Source: Rotaria socialis (Eukaryota > Rotifera > Eurotatoria > Philodinida > Philodinidae). From it: a stretch of 64,000 nt of DNA. The translations under genes and the position numbers were made by a program. Under the pieces are notes generated by a model that worked only from the letters and a program-made list of their open reading frames with translations, did not search any database and was not told where the DNA came from. The DNA is taken from contig CAJNYU010001813.1 of NCBI GenBank assembly GCA_905331475.1, forward strand, positions 1-64,000. The letters run 5' to 3'. Of the stretch, positions 41,037 through 52,237 are shown piece after piece (within the stretch, counting starts at the first letter, position 1; each line of letters begins with the position of its first letter).

Positions 41037-41050
41037 TTTGACTGAAAAAA

Positions 41051-41215
41051 CGAAATCGAATCGAATCGAATTAAACTTTTGGGTGACCGGGAAAGCCGAA
41101 TCGAATCCGAATCCCGGTCTTGAAAACCGGAACCTAATGGTATGAAAAGTTTGAGACACCAGAAGAGTAGAATCGAATCCGAATCCAGGCCCGGAAAAGG
41201 CGAACCGGACCGAAT
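41051..41215. repeat. CGAATC/CCGG word-rich segment
   Basis: GC-enriched stretch built from repeated words. AATCGAATCCGAATCC occurs at 41099-41114 and again at 41171-41186, with runs of CGAAT at 41051-41072 and several CCGG/CCGGAA. It abuts the broken right end of the dispersed repeat. No terminal inverted repeats seen. Confidence 0.7.
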
Positions 41216-41303
41216 GATATTTTTGTCATTCGTTTCGGTCTCTGGCTTGAATGCTTTGTTCATATTTTTCCTTCCATTCATCGAATTTCTTTGTTCTTCA
41301 ATA

Positions 41304-41736
41304 ATGTCGAATTTAAGTAATAGCTCCATAGTTCTTAGTTCAGAGCCTATACCAATATTCAGAATTCCTCATTACATTCGGTTGTGCTATTTTCTTATTG
41401 TCCACATATTATCAATTGTAGCAACAATATATAAGCTATATTATTTTCTTATGAATCAAACACTTCGTCGTGCATTGCATAATCATATCATCATTAATCC
41501 TCTCCTGCTTGGTCTTATGTATGAATTAACAAATATTCCCTTATTTCTTCGAAGCGGTGATTATAATAATTCTTCGTTCACATCACCTAGATTCTACCTC
41601 TTTTGAGTTTTTTTCGACTATTCGTTTTATTGATTTCAAATAGGTTTATTTACTTGGGTCACACTTGAAAGGCAGACACTTATATTTCATGCTAAGTGGA
41701 TAAGCGACTTCAAGGTGAATGATCTAAAAATAAATA
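41304..41736 (+). pseudogene. 7TM receptor relic (TM1-TM3) with in-frame stops
   Basis: The frame starts MSNLSNSSIVLSSEP and shows TM1 (IPHYIRLCYFLIVHILSIVA), the loop MNQTLRRALHNHIII, TM2 and then DYNNSSFTSPRFYLF. The same frame continues past TGA stops at 41604-41606 and 41631-41633 into VFFDYSFY, FQIGLFTWVTLERQTLIFHA and KWISDF, then ends. The pattern (ALHNHII, then W-x-x-ER-x-x-LIFH at the TM3 end) is that of an orphan receptor group I know from bdelloid rotifers. TM4-TM7 are absent. Two stops plus truncation make it a pseudogene. The first TGA may replace a Trp codon. Confidence 0.75.
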
Positions 41737-42454
41737 GATTATGAATTAGTGAAATGATTCGCTTGGATTAGTAATTGTTTTGTTTAAAAGAAATCAACAA
41801 TTTCTTGAGAAAAAAGCAATTATTTGAGGATAAAAATTTTAATAAAAGAAACAATGATCATTACAAGTTTCTTCAGAATCAAATACTTTAGAATATTAAA
41901 AATCTTATATCAATTTATGTTGAATTGAGGAAACCCTCAAAATTAAAAAGAAATCTAAATGAGATATAATTTATCTTTTTAATACAAGTTTTTATGAAAT
42001 GAGTATAATAATTTATTTTAACAACGTACCTGAAAAATAATGCTAGAACATCTTATATTCGAATTTGAGAAGAGCAATATCGAATAAATTAGGATAATTA
42101 CCAGAAAGAAGCATACGTTGCATAGATGAACATCCAGCAATCATCATTTTTATGTAATGATGCGCTTAAAGGAGTGTATAGGAACAAATTTGATCAAGTT
42201 CTGATTTGCTGGGAGAACAAATAATACCTGTCGATGAAGTTCTTGTTAATTTGATACTACACAACGCACCACTTTGTTGAGTCATGTGTTGGTTTATACT
42301 AGTGAATAGAGCACATCAATTGGATCCAATTTTTCCATGGCAATAATAAGAACTTCATCAGATAAATCCATGAGGTTACAACTATTGTGTAGACACTGCA
42401 TATCCGTGTTCCACTGGTCATGATGTTGTATATATTCATACGTGTATATATATA
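41737..42454. other. Intergenic, no gene recognised
   Basis: AT-rich sequence between the receptor relic and the pogo-like element. Nothing identified. Confidence 0.5.
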
Positions 42455-43258
42455 CAGTAAAATCTCCCGTAGGGGATGCCTCTCTATAGTGGATGTTCCA
42501 TGGTCTGACGAAACGATTGTTGCTTGAATTGAGCCTCTGCATAGTGGGCACTTTTTCACAATCTCTTTTGCATAAATAACTTCTATATAGTGGACGCTGA
42601 CCATGAATTCAAAGAGAATGCCGTGATTATCATCATTACTCATTCAGAATAGTGTCTTTTATTTAATGATCTAACGGCTGAATAAAAAAAAGATTTCTTT
42701 GTGGGAGAGAGAGCACGTGTCCTCTCTGTTGAATACGCGTGACGAGCATATATGCAATCGTATGGTAATATTTGTATACTTTTTTCTATCCCCATTAAGA
42801 GAAAAATAAGATTACACTGAATAGGCGAGCCTTAACAAGAAAAATCATGCGAATCAAAGAAAGTAAAAAATGACCTGTTTATCAGTACGAAAACTAGCCG
42901 ACATATGCAGGATAGAAAAAAGTGTTGTCACCCAATTTTAATCAATGCGAAAAATTCTCTGATTATACTTCCAACTCGAACGAAGGTATAAAATGAAAGC
43001 ATAACGAAGAAATTAGTCACACAAAGTTCTATCAAAAACTGTTTTGATAATTGCTGGCTTTTATATTTTGAAAAAATACTTGAAAAGAAAAGTAATCAAG
43101 TACTCTATGTGACTATTTTGTTCACTAATGGTCTCAATGTTTAAAAGAATGTCCGTATCTTTCAAAGAGAAAATTTTTTTGAAAATGCATAACCTTCATA
43201 TACGTAGTGGACACTTTTGAAAAGTCCCAAGGGTGTCCACTATAGAGAGATTTTATTG
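42455..43258. mobile_element. pogo/Tigger-like non-autonomous element (804 bp)
   Basis: The left end reads CAGTAAAATCTC and the right end, inverted, reads CAATAAAATCTC followed by TCTATAGTGGACACC. The TCTCTATAGTGGA motif recurs inside the left end, and further GTGGAC/GTCCAC copies lie subterminally. TA precedes the left end and AA follows the right end (a decayed TA duplication). These ends resemble pogo/Tigger elements of the Tc1/mariner superfamily. No transposase is recognisable. Open frames at 42294-42643 only cross the left end. Confidence 0.7.
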
Positions 43259-45060
43259 AATACCATATATACGTATATACATATCTATTTTTTCTTCTCT
43301 TTGTTTTTTGTTTGTCAAGAAAAAAATGACACATTGTTTTATAACACAGTTCATTCATCGAATCTGACTATGTAACTCATTGTTCATAAATGCTTTTTCT
43401 CTTTGACTGTTGTCCTTTAGCGAAAAAAATGTAAGACTGCTAACTGATGCGTGGTCCATATAGTAGCTAATGAGCTGTGATTGTTGATATATGCGCCTGA
43501 ATATAATGACAAGCAAATAAACTAATGAACATGAGCTTTTACTTTAATTTTCTCTCAAGATCAAGAGATTACACATTGATTGAAAGTCACAATTCGTCAT
43601 CTCTAACATTATATTGAATGTAACAGTAGAAGAATTAATAATATATTAATTAATAAAAGAAAATAAATAATTATTTTGGAAATTATCTTTCGATAATATT
43701 TGATAGTTAGTAAGAACACAATATCTATAGAGAATAGATTTTAACATAGAATATACTATCAATCATAAATTATCTATCTTCTTTATTTATGTTATTTTTA
43801 TTTAAATTTCTACTTTTTTTTAATCGAATTCCCGTTCGTTTACATAAAAAAGTCTACAAATAAATGAAACATAAATATCTACTTTTTGGTCATACTAGAG
43901 TAAAACAAATTATTGAGTAGTGATAGAAAATAAAAATTTTATGTAAGAAATATTGTTGAAGTTTGTTTCAGTACTGATCATTCAGTTGCTTTCATCTTTG
44001 AATTTATTTTTTTCCTTTCTAGTCTAGTTAACATAGTGCTGATTTGTAATTGTGCCTTTCTTTTTGTTTGAGAAGTATAATGTATCGATTATTTAAAGGC
44101 GGACCAATAGAACTAAGTTAACTATGATCTATACTTAAAACGGTTAGGTTCCGTTGCGTCGAAAAATCACCTTCACCCGTACCCTCACTGTTTCAATATG
44201 CTTTGAAGTAATTTGCGTTAGAAGTATTAATTTCGACGAAACGTGAATCCACCTTTAAAACATCTTAACCATAGAAAAAAAAATGAAGAAGAGATTATGA
44301 CTGATCAATAATTGAAAGTCATTCTATAATAGTTATACAATTCAAATTCATGTACCAAAAAAACAGAATGATTTTTTTCATTCAAGTTCAATAGTTAACT
44401 ATTTGCATTTATTAAAATTGATCGATTTAGTCGGAGACAATGCTCTTTTTGAACTTAAGAAATGAGTTAAAATAATCTAACTGTTCAAAACAATGATACC
44501 TTTTTCTTGATTAAGAACTTTTCATAGATATTTATCTTACTGAACAATATATTTCTTTGTTGAAGTTAAAAATATAATTTCGACTGAAGTATTTATTCGT
44601 CTTATCCGTATACAAAAAGAACTAGCTTTGAATAAAGTTATACTATTACCAAAGTCTAAATCAATCTGATTGTATTAACATAGGGATATTCAGTTGTTTT
44701 ATTGTAATGTTATTCATCGCACGCTCCTTATGGTCGTACTGTTATTGTGCACTGACTTCTCTCCTTAACTCTCTCTCTCTCTCTCTCTCTCCATATATTA
44801 CAATGCATTCTTTTATTATATCAAATCGAGGAAAGATGACAGATAAGAAAGAAAACGATATTATGATGTTTTTTCTCTTAATGGTCTACAGAAGAGAGAA
44901 AGTTGTTTTTTAGTCATTGCTATCTAATCTCTCGGTTGCTTTGGTCTAGCTAAATGAGTAACATTGGAGAAAATGATGTTCATTTAAAGATGATAGTTTT
45001 CTCCTTTCGTCGTTGCTCTTTTTTTTCTGCATTAGTTTATATATTTGTTTTAGTTGTGTA
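43259..45060. other. Intergenic region upstream of FAAH
   Basis: AT-rich, with a (CT)n microsatellite at about 44769-44791. No gene recognised. The promoter of the FAAH gene should be at the right end. Confidence 0.55.
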
Positions 45061-47130
45061 ATGGACAAGACATTGAAATTTATTACATTTCTACTCGGGT
45101 TGATTCGTAGTTTTTTATCAATATGGATCCATCTTGGCTTTCGTTTGATATATGGAAATCAAAAATTTAAATTACCGTCTATAAAGAATCAAATATTGCT
45201 TCAACCAGCAACTGTAGTTGCTAAACGCATTCGCCAAAGACAAGTAATTCAGGAGGAAAAAAACAAATACACACAGATAAAATCAGTTTTATTCTTAGAT
45301 AACAGCTTATGAAGTTGTTTTTGCTTACATTGATCGCATAAAGTCTATTCAACCATTTTTAAATGTTTATGTTGATGAAAGATTTGAACAAGCATTAAAT
45401 GAAGCACGAGAAATAGATGAAATTTTAGATAATGGCGAACCATTACCGGCTAAATGGAACGAGGAAAAGGCTCCATTCCTTGGTATCCCATTTGCTATTA
45501 AAGAATCAATGCAATATCGAGGTTTTCACAATTCAACCGGTATTGCTGCAAGAAAAAATTTCATATCAACAGAAACAGCAACATCAGTAGAAAATATGTT
45601 GAAAGCAGGTGCTATTCTTTTGTGTAATACAAATGTCAGTGAAGGTTGTATGTGGTTTGAATCGTAAGTTTATACATAAAAGTCAAAGTCAACGAAATTC
45701 AACTATGTGATCTGTTTTTTAGCCGTAATTCTCTTTATGGTACAACGAATAATCCATATGATTTAACGAGAATTGTGGGTGGTAGTTCAGGTGGTGCTGG
45801 TTGTATAGTTTCAGCAGCTGGTGTACCATTTGCTGTTGGTGCAGATATTGGTGGAAGTATTCGGTTACCCTCATTTATGAATGGAATATTTGGACATAAA
45901 ACATCGCCTGGTACTGGCAAAACCGTTCTATTTAAATACTTAAAGAAAAACACAATATATTTTTACTTTTTTATATTTTGAATAGATATAGTTCCAAATG
46001 ATGGTCAATATCCTCCACATAAAGATCATCATCAAAAGTATCTTTTAGCAACTGGACCAATGTGTCGTTATGCATGTGATTTACAACCAATGCTTAAAGT
46101 ATTAGCAGGTCCCGAAAATATTGACAGATTATTAGATATTGATACTCCGGTAAGATTCAGAAATAAAATTTAAAAAAATGTAAGTTTTTTTAAGATATTC
46201 TTTAGTGCAGTAACCCAATTTCTTTTGAATAATGATAAAAAATGCAAATATTCGAAAAATTCATTTAAGATAGAAACTCTTGTATACAGTAAAATTACTG
46301 ATGTTTTTAAAATCAATTAAGCAAACCTAAAGCAAATATTCGAGTTTCATTTTAGACCAAACAAATAAGTTTTATTTGTCTATTTTAAGGTCAATTTAGG
46401 TAAACTACGGTATTTCTATATTGATGAAATAGATGCTTATTTTGTTAATAAAGTTGATCGAGAACAAAAATTAGCTCATCGACAAGTAAAGTATCTTATA
46501 TAAAAATGAAATCCATATATCAATTATTGTAATTCATAGGTTGTTGAACATTTAGAAAATAAATATAAAATTCATGTAATACGCTTACGATTAAATCGTC
46601 TTCGTTATGCCGTATCGCTTTGGTCAGCAATGATGGTCGATGGTCAATTGTCATCACGTGATTTTTCATTATCACTTTGTAATAATACATCCTATGTTAA
46701 TGGTTATCATGAATTATTAAAAAAGTTTTTATTTCGTTCAACACATACATTACCATCTATTGGTCTCGTTATATTAGAAGCATTACCAAATAAATACAAT
46801 AGACGTTTTCATAGACTAGCACATAAGTTTTTTGATGAAATTCAAGTTCTATTAGGTGACGATGGGGTTTTATTATTCCCAACATTTCCTCAGTCAGCAC
46901 CAGTTCATGTTTGGCCGTTGCTTATGAATACATTTGATTATATCTATTGTGGTATTATTAATGCATTAGGTTTACCATCCACACAGTGTCCATTAGGATT
47001 AGATAGTAAACAGTTACCATTAGGTATTCAATGTATTGCTGGTAGAGGCCATGATCAATTAACTTTAGCTGTTGCACAAGAAATTGAACAAGCGATGGGA
47101 GGATGGGTATCACCAAGTCGAATAAATTAA
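45061..47130 (+). CDS. FAAH2: Fatty acid amide hydrolase, FAAH2-like
   Basis: Six exons: 45061-45243, 45299-45663, 45723-45910, 45986-46149, 46390-46485 and 46540-47130, joined to 528 residues, close to the ~530 of FAAH2. The N-terminus MDKTLKFITFLLGLIRSFLS is a single membrane anchor. The amidase-signature core is complete: Lys at about 129 (IPFAIKES), the GGSSGGAG loop at about 202-209 with the cis-Ser, and the nucleophile Ser at about 228 (DIGGSIR). It should hydrolyse fatty acid amides such as anandamide or oleamide on intracellular membranes. The third exon ends SPG and joins to IVPNDGQ, matching the family. A longer in-frame reading past that donor is a chance extension. Intact. Confidence 0.95.
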
Positions 47131-48523
47131 ACCGTTATTGCATTGTGATATTTTTTAAATTTTCCCACATTCTACTTTTACTTTTAATTTATCGGCTGAT
47201 TTTATAACAAAACAATGATTACTAAATTATTTTTTAAATTTTAATTATGCTTCATTTATCTAGTAGTCTATGTAATGATACATTTCAAATTGTTGCAAAT
47301 AAGAAATGTTAGACTGGAAATAAAAAGTATATATTCTTCTCCATAGCTAGGCTATTCATTAGAATTTGAAATAAGATAAAAATAAAAAGATAACTACGTC
47401 TATAATTCAATAAAATCTTAAAATTCGTCAGAAGGAACCTCTCGCGCTCGAATTTTTTTAAAGATTAAATTTAAATTGAATCTATGTTGATGATTTACAC
47501 CCTTGAATTAATAACAATGTATTCGATAGGAAATATGAATTCAGATTTTCTATAGAATTATATCACAATTTGATTAGATTAATTAATTACAATGTATCTT
47601 GAAAATGGCAAGCCTCGAAAATAAAATTTCTTCTCATGAAACTTCTGTAAGTTTGTTTTATTGATAAAGAAATAATAGTCCATCGAAATGTTTTCTAATT
47701 TTCTTCTGTTCTAAACAAATTAGAGATATTTTAAATAGTTCAATAAAGGGGATTCTCACGTATTGGTTCTTGCCATTATAATCAGTAAGAGTTGTGAGTA
47801 TTTAATAGATAAATAAATCGTATTCATGCAAACTACTAAAATACAATGACGCTAGTTATTAAGCGTTCAACATCATCATAAATAATTATGATTGCATTCT
47901 AAAACAACAATATGAAAACACAAGGCATCACAACAGTCATTAAGTTGGATATGTAACACACGAGACCTCTTCTTCAGACTCATTTTTACTAGACAAACAA
48001 ATCAACTATATTGAATGTACTTTTGCTTTCAATATTTATTGGAATCACTATCAAACTATTCAACTGAGGTTTCAGTAATGTATCGCTTTTGAAATAAGTA
48101 TATAATATTAAAGAATGAGAGAAAGAACTGCCGAAAGTTAATGCTCGAGAAAGCAAATATTGTGACCACTGATACTGACTCAATGCTACTGCACGTATAT
48201 CTAATAGTTATAAGCAGAATCCATTTCAATAGGTTTAAATCAAATCGAAAGAACTTCAATTCAAGTCCAACTTTCAGTTTTTAACTATATCACAGCCATA
48301 GAGCAATGATAATCTCCGCCCTCTCTTCCCCGTGTTTCCTCATCCCTATCAATCGTTCTTTATTTCCCGACCAGCTTCTTCCTTAAAAATCTAGTATTGT
48401 CCATAGCATGTTTTTTTTATTCTTGAGAAAGTTATGTGAACAACAAACTATGGTGAAAATAGAAACAAGAGAAAAAGAAAAAAAGACTTCTCACATAGAA
48501 GTACCAGCTTTTTGTTCCAATTT
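47131..48523. other. Intergenic, no gene recognised
   Basis: FAAH 3' region with an AATAAA-like signal near 47318, then AT-rich sequence and a short pyrimidine-rich stretch at about 48315-48380. Confidence 0.5.
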
Positions 48524-48665
48524 TCATATGTCGTTTATCTTATCAGAGTAATAATAATAAACTTCAAAGATTTTATTTGATGCATCGTATTCTACTGGTG
48601 TCATAACATCATCAATCTCATGTTTGGCTAACAGATCAATTAGTTTATATATAGATGTTGCATGA
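48524..48665 (-). pseudogene. Orphan terminal exon of unknown gene
   Basis: On the minus strand a good polypyrimidine tract and CAG acceptor precede a 46-codon frame reading HATSIYKLIDLLAKHEIDDV and onward, ending YYYYSDKINDI and a stop. It looks like a last exon. The element inserted at 48729 and the transposon debris beyond it lie where upstream exons would be, so the rest of the gene is missing or displaced. Family not recognised. Confidence 0.35.
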
Positions 48666-48728
48666 CTGTCCATTAAAAAAAGCCAGAATATCGCTGTGAT
48701 TCATTAAGTTGCGTCGCTTCTTGATGTA

Positions 48729-48860
48729 CCCAGGTCGTGGAGGTACGGCGGGAAACGGCCGGAAAGCGCTGGAAAGTGCTTTCCGGCCAGATACGGTGAT
48801 TTTCCCGCGCCTATCTGGCAGGTTCCTACGGTATCCATCCTCCGGAATCATTGACCTGGG
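48729..48860. mobile_element. Short foldback element A (132 bp), CCCAGGTC ends
   Basis: Starts CCCAGGTC and ends GACCTGGG, flanked by TA on both sides (48727-48728 and 48861-48862). Inside, GGCCGGAAAGC at 48757-48767 pairs exactly with 48778-48788, and the GGAAA/TTTCC word recurs. Far more GC-rich than its surroundings. No coding capacity. Confidence 0.85.
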
Positions 48861-49264
48861 TACAAAAAACATAATAAAAACTGAATTGGAATATGTAATT
48901 CATTCGCTTTTTATAGTAATCACGAATAAAATAGTTCATATGTGTTTTCGTCGATCTGTTTATCAAAGCAGTGCTTATACAAATTTTCGATAAAGTACGA
49001 AAAGGTCGAAAGAAAAATGTTGAAAGCGAAAGGGTCGAAAAAAATAATAGTAAAATTCGAATCATCTATTTATTCATAAATATTCATCGAAAAATAATAA
49101 GTTACAGATTATCCAGAAAATGAAGGAAACAAATACTACACAGATAATAAGTTAAGAGAACAAAATTCATATCAAGAATAAGAATATTCAAAACAAAAAA
49201 AATCAGTCGAATAATACTATAATATAGAGAGAATTAATCAGTTTAGCTCTTCAGTTTTTTTTCT

Positions 49265-50822
49265 CGTTTCATCCTTTTCTACGATCATTTGAAAGATCTT
49301 CGAGGTATTCGTCCACATCAATTTCATTATTTGAAAAATGAATGGCTGAGGCTTCGAGACGTTCTTGAATAATGCAGGTTCTTTTCGATTGTTTTTTGAA
49401 GAAGCCACTCTTCGTATGGAGACGCTTTTGTTGGAAATGAACTTCTTCTCTCTTGAGAACATCGATCAAATGCCATATTTTGTATGCATCTTATCGACAC
49501 GACGATTGAAGCGATGTGTCAGCCTTAATTCTAGTGGAATAGAATCATTAAAAGCAGATAAAAGAGAGATCTAACCTTCGCACTTATTGTTAGTTCGTGT
49601 TTTTAAGTCAGAAACGTTCCATAAAGTCAAAGATATTTTTGTTTCATCCAGTAATTATGGAAAGAGACGAAAAGTGGTGCAAGAACGTCTGGGCGTTGTT
49701 CAGTAAGTTCTTCAAATGCAAATTCTACTTCATGTGGTGGCAGAAAGGGTAAGACCATCAGACGACGACAAAAATTGCGAACATTTGTATCATCTTTGTA
49801 TGTGTTACTTAAGCCAAGTTCTCGAATCTTTCTGTAGATGGCTTGGCAAGAGCGGGAAAAGCAGCCGGTGTGACGAGCTCCAGAAAACTAGAAACTAAAT
49901 GATGAGCTAATAATATCTTAAAGAAATTGCCTACCTGTTCTCGTAATGTTTTTACAAGTGCCTTTTCAAAGTCAGTTGTTATTTGATTAGGTACAAAGTC
50001 CATTTGAGGTCGCTCGACGTCTTCTTCGAGCTGTTGAAGCATTTCCTTAAAGATAGAACTAGAGTGAACACGCATGGAAAACATTCAACTAATTTATTAG
50101 AATTTAAAAGAAATGCAAGGTATCATTTACTCACTCTGTTCGAACTTAATTGCATGAAGCGTGTAAACTTGTTTCATAAATGGTGGGCATGACGAGAACG
50201 TGCCATCCATTAATATGTGTTTAGCTTTAAAAGGGACATGTGGTTGATCATCTGTAGCAAAAATAAGGATTCTTTTATTTCGTGTCATTTTGTCGTAAAA
50301 TAGAAATCGTTCTATGTTAATTGTATGATTATAAAGAGTAGGAATATCAAAACGACATGATTTTGGTAGAAGGGGAGTTTCAAGTCGACGAATTCGATTT
50401 AATGATGACTCTAAAATATGCCAGATCAAATCAATGATGACAAGCAAATGATACTTACTAGCATCTTGAGTTGATGCGACTATACTTAGAGCAGTTTGAC
50501 TCAATTGAGCTTTGGCTAATTCTTCATCGTAAATACGCCCAATTGGTGTAGCTTCAGTAACTACGCGCTGTTTTATATTAGATTTAAAGTCAATAATTTC
50601 GATGTGTTTCGGCGAAGATAGACGATTTGAGTGATCACTTTTGAGTACTTTGAATTGGTCGTTGATATCAGTATGAATAACAGCAGCACAGAGACGGTTT
50701 TCACAACGCCAATACTTGACCTTCGAAAATGACTTATTTAAATGATACACATTACCATCACAGACAAGTGCACGCTGGCCTTTATTGCTTTGTGAGAATG
50801 TTATTGTAGGCGTATTACTCAT
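49265..50822 (-). pseudogene. FLYWCH zinc finger/MULE transposase gene, broken
   Basis: Minus strand. The first exon (to a GTAAGT donor near 50459) starts MSNTPTITFSQSNKGQRALV and holds a FLYWCH finger (YWRCENRLCAAVIHT, then a His pair). After a short intron, exon 2 has the MULE transposase core KHILMDGTFSSCPPFMKQVY. Later pieces are PCVFTLV, then in a shifted frame DFVPNQITTDFEKALVKTL, then GCFSRSCQAIYRKIRELGL and RRLMVLPFLPPHEV, then, shifted again, LWNVSDLKTRTNN, then, shifted again, LIDVLKREEVHFQQKRL. These segments are in the order of a MULE-type transposase, but with at least three frameshifts and a stop at KQKYL. Such genes are common as domesticated or relic copies in bdelloids. This one is dead. 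Confidence 0.85.
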
Positions 50823-50899
50823 GACAATATTCAGAACAAAAGAAGGCACGATTGAAATGAAATATATAACAGTGAATACAAGCTACTATAATATATACA

Positions 50900-51217
50900 C
50901 CCAGGTCGATCAACTTGTGTCGTACACGGCCGTTTGGCCACAATTTACGGCCGTTTGGTATACACCGTATTACGGTCGGTTGGCATCGTGCCATATACGA
51001 TCGTATACGGTCGAATACTACAATATCCGACCACATTACGGCCGTTAGTAACCGTTTACGCCACGGCGAAATACGGCCGTAATACGGCCGTAATACGGCG
51101 CATGCCAAAACGTCGAATTACGGCGATTTACGGTCGGAAACGTTATAAAACGGTAGGAAACGTTGCCGTATACGGCCGTTTACGATCGTATCAGGTCACC
51201 GTAATGTTCGACCTGGG
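50900..51217. mobile_element. Foldback element B (318 bp) packed with ACGGCCGT
   Basis: Starts CCCAGGTCGA and ends TCGACCTGGG (10-bp perfect terminal inverted repeat), flanked by CA on both sides. The interior carries six exact copies of the palindrome ACGGCCGT plus variants (two ACGATCGT, several ACGGTCG). The result is a GC-rich block in AT-rich DNA with many alternative self-pairings. Open frames across it on both strands are by-products of the missing stop codons. Confidence 0.9.
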
Positions 51218-51595
51218 CACACAGTGTATTAATTAATCATTATTGTTAGATCCTCTTGACGAAATATTCAAATTGATAGACAGACAAATAAGCTAATTAA
51301 GAGATCTTTTTTTTATCTTAAGCTGATAGAATATATTTTCAATGACATTATTAATATTTATCCTATCCTGCCTTTTTAAATGTTGTTTGTTCATTTGACA
51401 ATCTGTCTTTTTGAATTATTACCTGTGGACATCTTCACTTTCGACATTTTTTTATTTCTGCAATGTGCTTTTCTGCTTCTTGTTTTTCGACGTTTTGCCT
51501 TTCGACCTTTAAGCACCTATTCCAAATTTGCGTCTAATTCATTGTCCTTCGCTCTTTCTTGATATGCAGGATACACGCTAGGGTCATCATACCTA

Positions 51596-52207
51596 CCCAG
51601 GAGAATGATTCCGATAGTAGAATCCTATCAGATACGTGTCGAAATCTGATCGGATATAATATGAATTTCATTAAACCGACGAAATCCTATCGGGACCCGG
51701 TGTGGGAGCTACAATCGGAACCCTAGTGTTGAAATCCGATAGGTTTCAGCGTCGGAATTCAACGGAATACAACATAAGCATTCGATCCATGTGTTCTGTT
51801 GACACTAGATACTTATTCATTGGTAATTAAGAAAATGTTTTTATCCGTCGAATCCGTTTACCGTATCACGTTGCTATATTTTGGTGCCGTGCTAAAGACG
51901 GTATTCGTAATTTATGCAGGAAGGAGAGGAAAATGACGTCTTACGTACGCAATAGTCGTGAGATGTTTGCTTTCGCTTTTACGCCTTTCTAACGCATTGT
52001 GCGTTACATTTTCGGCCCATCACTAATCCGGCCACATTATGGCCGTTAGTAACCGTTGACGACACGGCGAAATACGTTTGTAATACGGTGCCTGTCAAAA
52101 CGTAAAATTACGACGATTTACAGTCTGAAACCTTATTAAACGGCAGTATGCGTTGCTGTTTGCAGCCGTTTACGATCGTATCAGGTCGTTATAAGGTTCG
52201 TCCTGGG
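51596..52207. mobile_element. Composite element C with mixed word content
   Basis: The left end is CCCAGGAGAA and the right end TTCGTCCTGGG, with TA outside each end. The left ~170 bp repeats TCCGAT/ATCGGA words as in element D. The right part (about 52020-52207) is homologous to the right half of element B (about 51025-51217). The ~250 bp between is unique and AT-rich. Either two truncated elements, or a chimera. Confidence 0.7.
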
Positions 52208-52237
52208 TATAATTCTTTTTTAAATATTTCTAGCCAT

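Noticed and set aside
41142..41303. N-terminal extension of the 7TM relic frame
   Set aside because: This part is the CGAATC-word repeat and a short hydrophobic stretch. The receptor-like sequence begins at the Met at 41304.
41604..41633. Recoding of TGA (selenocysteine or alternative code)
   Set aside because: Intact genes here use TAG, TAA and TGA normally, and the receptor relic is also truncated, so pseudogene decay is simpler.
45735..45953. 72-codon minus-strand frame
   Set aside because: Antisense shadow of the Gly/Ser-rich amidase signature exon of FAAH.
50785..51236. Open frames on both strands rich in Tyr/Arg/Gly
   Set aside because: They arise from the ACGGCCGT word array of element B, which contains few stop codons in any frame.
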